Of a DNA stretch of 6,984 nt, positions 5,567 to 6,984 are shown one piece after another (the stretch's first letter is position 1; each line of letters starts with the position of its first letter). The translations under genes were made by a program, and so were the position numbers. A model generated the notes under the pieces. The model saw only the letters and a program-made list of their open reading frames with translations, did no database searches and had not been told where the DNA came from. This DNA comes from Burkholderiales bacterium (GTDB lineage Bacteria; Pseudomonadota; Gammaproteobacteria; Burkholderiales; SG8-39): NCBI GenBank assembly GCA_016649475.1, contig JAENXP010000116.1:1-6984 (forward strand). Direction: 5' to 3'.

Positions 5567-6109
5567 ATGGAACGAATCATCGCGGGGCGGTTTCAGACAA
5601 AGGGCGACGCGGACGCCGCTGCGGCATTGATTGCGCAATTTGCAGCCACTGCGGATATCTGCATTTTTCACAATAATCCGCCGGGTCAGCACGATGCTTT
5701 TACGGTGGGCGGGGACGAGGATGAAGATCCTGGCGCAGAAGGTGCGGGCAAGTCGGCGGCCGCAACAGCCGTTGCCGCAGGGCTCAGCGCGGGCGCGATC
5801 GGCGCATTGGGTGGCCCGGCTGTCGCGCTTGCCGCAGGGGGGGTTGGCGCCGTTTCGGGCTCACTGGTCGGTGCGATGCACGGGCTGAGCAATCATGATG
5901 ACAAGCTGCCTGCGGCGAAGCGCCGCCCGGCCGGCATCATGTTGTCAGTGCACATAACCGGGCCGACGGTCGAACGGCGCGTGATCGACACTCTGCGCGC
6001 GCAAGGCGCAGCGGATATCGAACAGGCGCAGGGCGAATGGCGCGATGGAGACTGGGCGGATTTCGACTCCGTTGCAGCGCCGCGACTGGTAGAGGACGCG
6101 CCCAATTGA
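5567..6109 (+). CDS. Glycine-zipper-containing hypothetical protein
   Basis: A 180-aa protein starting at ATG 5567, with AAGGGG at 5554-5559 seven bases upstream. Residues 1-45 form a small alpha-beta unit (MERIIAGRF, then a DADAAAALIAQFA helix, then ICIFHNNPPGQHDAF). Residues 47-58 are acidic (GGDEDEDPGAEG). Residues 63-106 are a long Ala/Gly stretch (AAGLSAGAIGALGGPAV, GGVGAVSGSLVGAM) of glycine-zipper type, long enough for a membrane hairpin. Residues 120-180 return to an alpha-beta unit (GIMLSVHI, TVERRVIDTLRAQGAADIEQAQGEWRDGDWADFD). The two soluble halves around a zipper resemble proteins of the general-stress/DUF1269 style, and from memory similar proteins are common in Burkholderiales. 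There is no cleavable signal peptide. Function is unknown; a role in membrane or envelope stress is inference only. Confidence 0.85.
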   Translation: MERIIAGRFQTKGDADAAAALIAQFAATADICIFHNNPPGQHDAFTVGGDEDEDPGAEGAGKSAAATAVAAGLSAGAIGALGGPAVALAAGGVGAVSGSLVGAMHGLSNHDDKLPAAKRRPAGIMLSVHITGPTVERRVIDTLRAQGAADIEQAQGEWRDGDWADFDSVAAPRLVEDAPN

Positions 6110-6131
6110 TTCTGCGGAAACGACGAATATC

Positions 6132-6332
6132 ATGCCGCTCAGAAAGGGATCCAGCCAGTCGGTCGTGAGCAGCAATATCAAGACATTGGTGGATGACTGG
6201 AAGAAGGACGGATCGATAGGCGCCAGTCATCCGCCGACGAAGAAAAAGGCGATCAAGCAGGCTGTGGCCATCGCATTGGGCAAGGCCGGCAAGAGCCGTA
6301 ATACGCTGCCGCGCACGCGCAAAGCCAGCTGA
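6132..6332 (+). CDS. DUF6496-like small basic protein
   Basis: A 66-aa Lys/Arg-rich protein running from ATG 6132 to TGA 6330-6332, 22 bases after the glycine-zipper gene. The SVVSSNIKTLVDDWKKDGSIG segment (about 10-30) and the KKKAIKQAVAIALGKAGKSR segment (about 37-56) match the pattern I associate with DUF6496: V-S-x-N-I-K near the N-terminus and a K-QA-AIAL helix near the C-terminus. No strong ribosome-binding site is seen; GGA at 6116-6118 is 13 bases away, so translation may depend on the upstream gene. The high positive charge and a likely single amphipathic helix would allow nucleic-acid binding, but no function is established. It lacks Cys and membrane segments. Confidence 0.75.
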   Translation: MPLRKGSSQSVVSSNIKTLVDDWKKDGSIGASHPPTKKKAIKQAVAIALGKAGKSRNTLPRTRKAS

Positions 6333-6359
6333 TTCCGAGTTCACCCCATTCCTGTCCCG

Positions 6360-6984
6360 ATGATATTCCGCCAACTGTTTGAGCCGCTATCCAGCACGTA
6401 CACCTATCTGCTCGGGTGCGAGGAAACCGGGCAGGCCGTTTTGATTGACCCGGTCATCGTCGCAATAGACCGCGATTGGGCAGAGGTCAACCGGCTTGGA
6501 CTCAGCTTGGCCTATACCCTGGAGACCCACATCCACGCGGACCACATCACTGCGGCGCTGGAGCTGAAGCGGAAGGCAGGAAGCAAGATTGCCGCGCCGG
6601 CGTACGACCGGCTGCCGTGCGCCGACTTCGGCATTGAAGAGGGCCAACCGTTTCAGGTTGGGGGCATGACGCTTCAGCCATTACACACGCCAGGCCACAC
6701 TGACGGGCATTTCGCGTATCTGTTTGATGACAGGGTCTTTACCGGAGATGCGCTTCTCATCGACGGGTGTGGCCGTACCGATTTCCAGAACGGCGATGCC
6801 GGCGTTTTGTACAAGAGCGTCAGAAAGAAGTTGTTTTCGCTACCAGATGATGTTCTGGTGTACCCGGCGCACGATTACAAAGACCGGCACGTTTCCTCGA
6901 TAGCGCAGGAAAGGAAACGCAATCCCCGCCTAGGGGGAGAACGAACGCTGGAGGAGTTCAAGAACATTATGGCCAACCTGAACC
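6360..6984 (+). CDS. ETHE1-like persulfide dioxygenase (MBL fold), 3'-truncated by the window edge
   Basis: The frame is open from ATG 6360 to the end of the window, giving 208 residues. Comparison with human ETHE1 from memory suggests only about 20-40 residues are missing. The enzyme oxidises glutathione persulfide to sulfite with a mononuclear iron, as part of sulfide detoxification. Visible features are FRQLFEPLSSTYTYLLG (3-19), VLIDPV (27-32), the metallo-beta-lactamase motif THIHADH (56-62), PGHTDG with His113, FTGDALLIDGCGRTDFQ (127-143) with Asp130, YPAHDY with His171, and NPRL before EEFKNIMANLN. The 2-His-1-Asp iron set of ETHE1 corresponds to His57, His113 and Asp130. The GCGRTDFQ block is typical of persulfide dioxygenases rather than glyoxalase II. 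The start is the only ATG giving a full N-terminus, though no clear ribosome-binding site precedes it. It lies 27 bases after the DUF6496-like gene. No rhodanese domain is visible in this part. Confidence 0.93.
   Translation, partial: MIFRQLFEPLSSTYTYLLGCEETGQAVLIDPVIVAIDRDWAEVNRLGLSLAYTLETHIHADHITAALELKRKAGSKIAAPAYDRLPCADFGIEEGQPFQVGGMTLQPLHTPGHTDGHFAYLFDDRVFTGDALLIDGCGRTDFQNGDAGVLYKSVRKKLFSLPDDVLVYPAHDYKDRHVSSIAQERKRNPRLGGERTLEEFKNIMANLN

Noticed and set aside
6330..6362. DUF6496-like gene and ETHE1-like gene share a reading frame, suggesting a read-through fusion
   Set aside because: A TGA separates them, the intervening codons resemble no linker, and the ETHE1-like ATG gives the complete family N-terminus; same-frame neighbours occur one time in three.

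Overview
The window is GC-rich proteobacterial chromosomal DNA, most likely from a betaproteobacterium or a close relative. That placement is an inference from gene families, from third codon positions that are strongly G/C in most genes, and from Shine-Dalgarno-led starts; no rRNA or other marker is present. Every gene I can support reads on the + strand. The window cuts a gene at each end: the first lacks its 5' part and the last lacks a short 3' part. I see no tRNA, rRNA, CRISPR array, insertion sequence, integrase or phage gene.

Layout. Positions 1-714 hold the rest of a tandem PRC-barrel protein. Positions 873-3035 look like one transcription unit: a SpoIIAA-like (STAS-fold) protein, a eukaryote-type class I fructose-bisphosphate aldolase, and a histidine phosphatase whose ATG overlaps the aldolase stop (ATGA). 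The phosphatase resembles the fungal sedoheptulose-1,7-bisphosphatase Shb17. After a 73-base gap comes a six-helix cation diffusion facilitator of the ZnT9 type (3109-4017). A 260-base interval follows, holding an 8-bp perfect hairpin and a possible 71-aa ORF. Next is a peroxiredoxin-glutaredoxin fusion (4278-5030), then a run of small genes: a GTG-started 64-aa protein, a probable 27-aa ORF with a strong ribosome-binding site, a 180-aa glycine-zipper protein and a 66-aa DUF6496-like basic protein. The window ends in an ETHE1-type persulfide dioxygenase (6360 to the end).

How the genes may work together. The aldolase and phosphatase are the best-supported functional pair: aldolase can condense DHAP with erythrose 4-phosphate to sedoheptulose 1,7-bisphosphate, and a Shb17-type phosphatase would make sedoheptulose 7-phosphate from it, giving a one-way route into pentose phosphates. 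The Prx-Grx fusion and the ETHE1-like enzyme both depend on glutathione chemistry (peroxide reduction and glutathione persulfide oxidation). With the PRC-barrel, SpoIIAA-like, glycine-zipper and DUF6496-type proteins, the region reads as a stress or redox accessory cluster rather than a core housekeeping operon. I found no unmistakable new system. The main candidates for a second look are the aldolase-phosphatase pair, the phosphatase tail, the coupled 27-aa ORF, and two mutually exclusive hairpins at 5386-5410.
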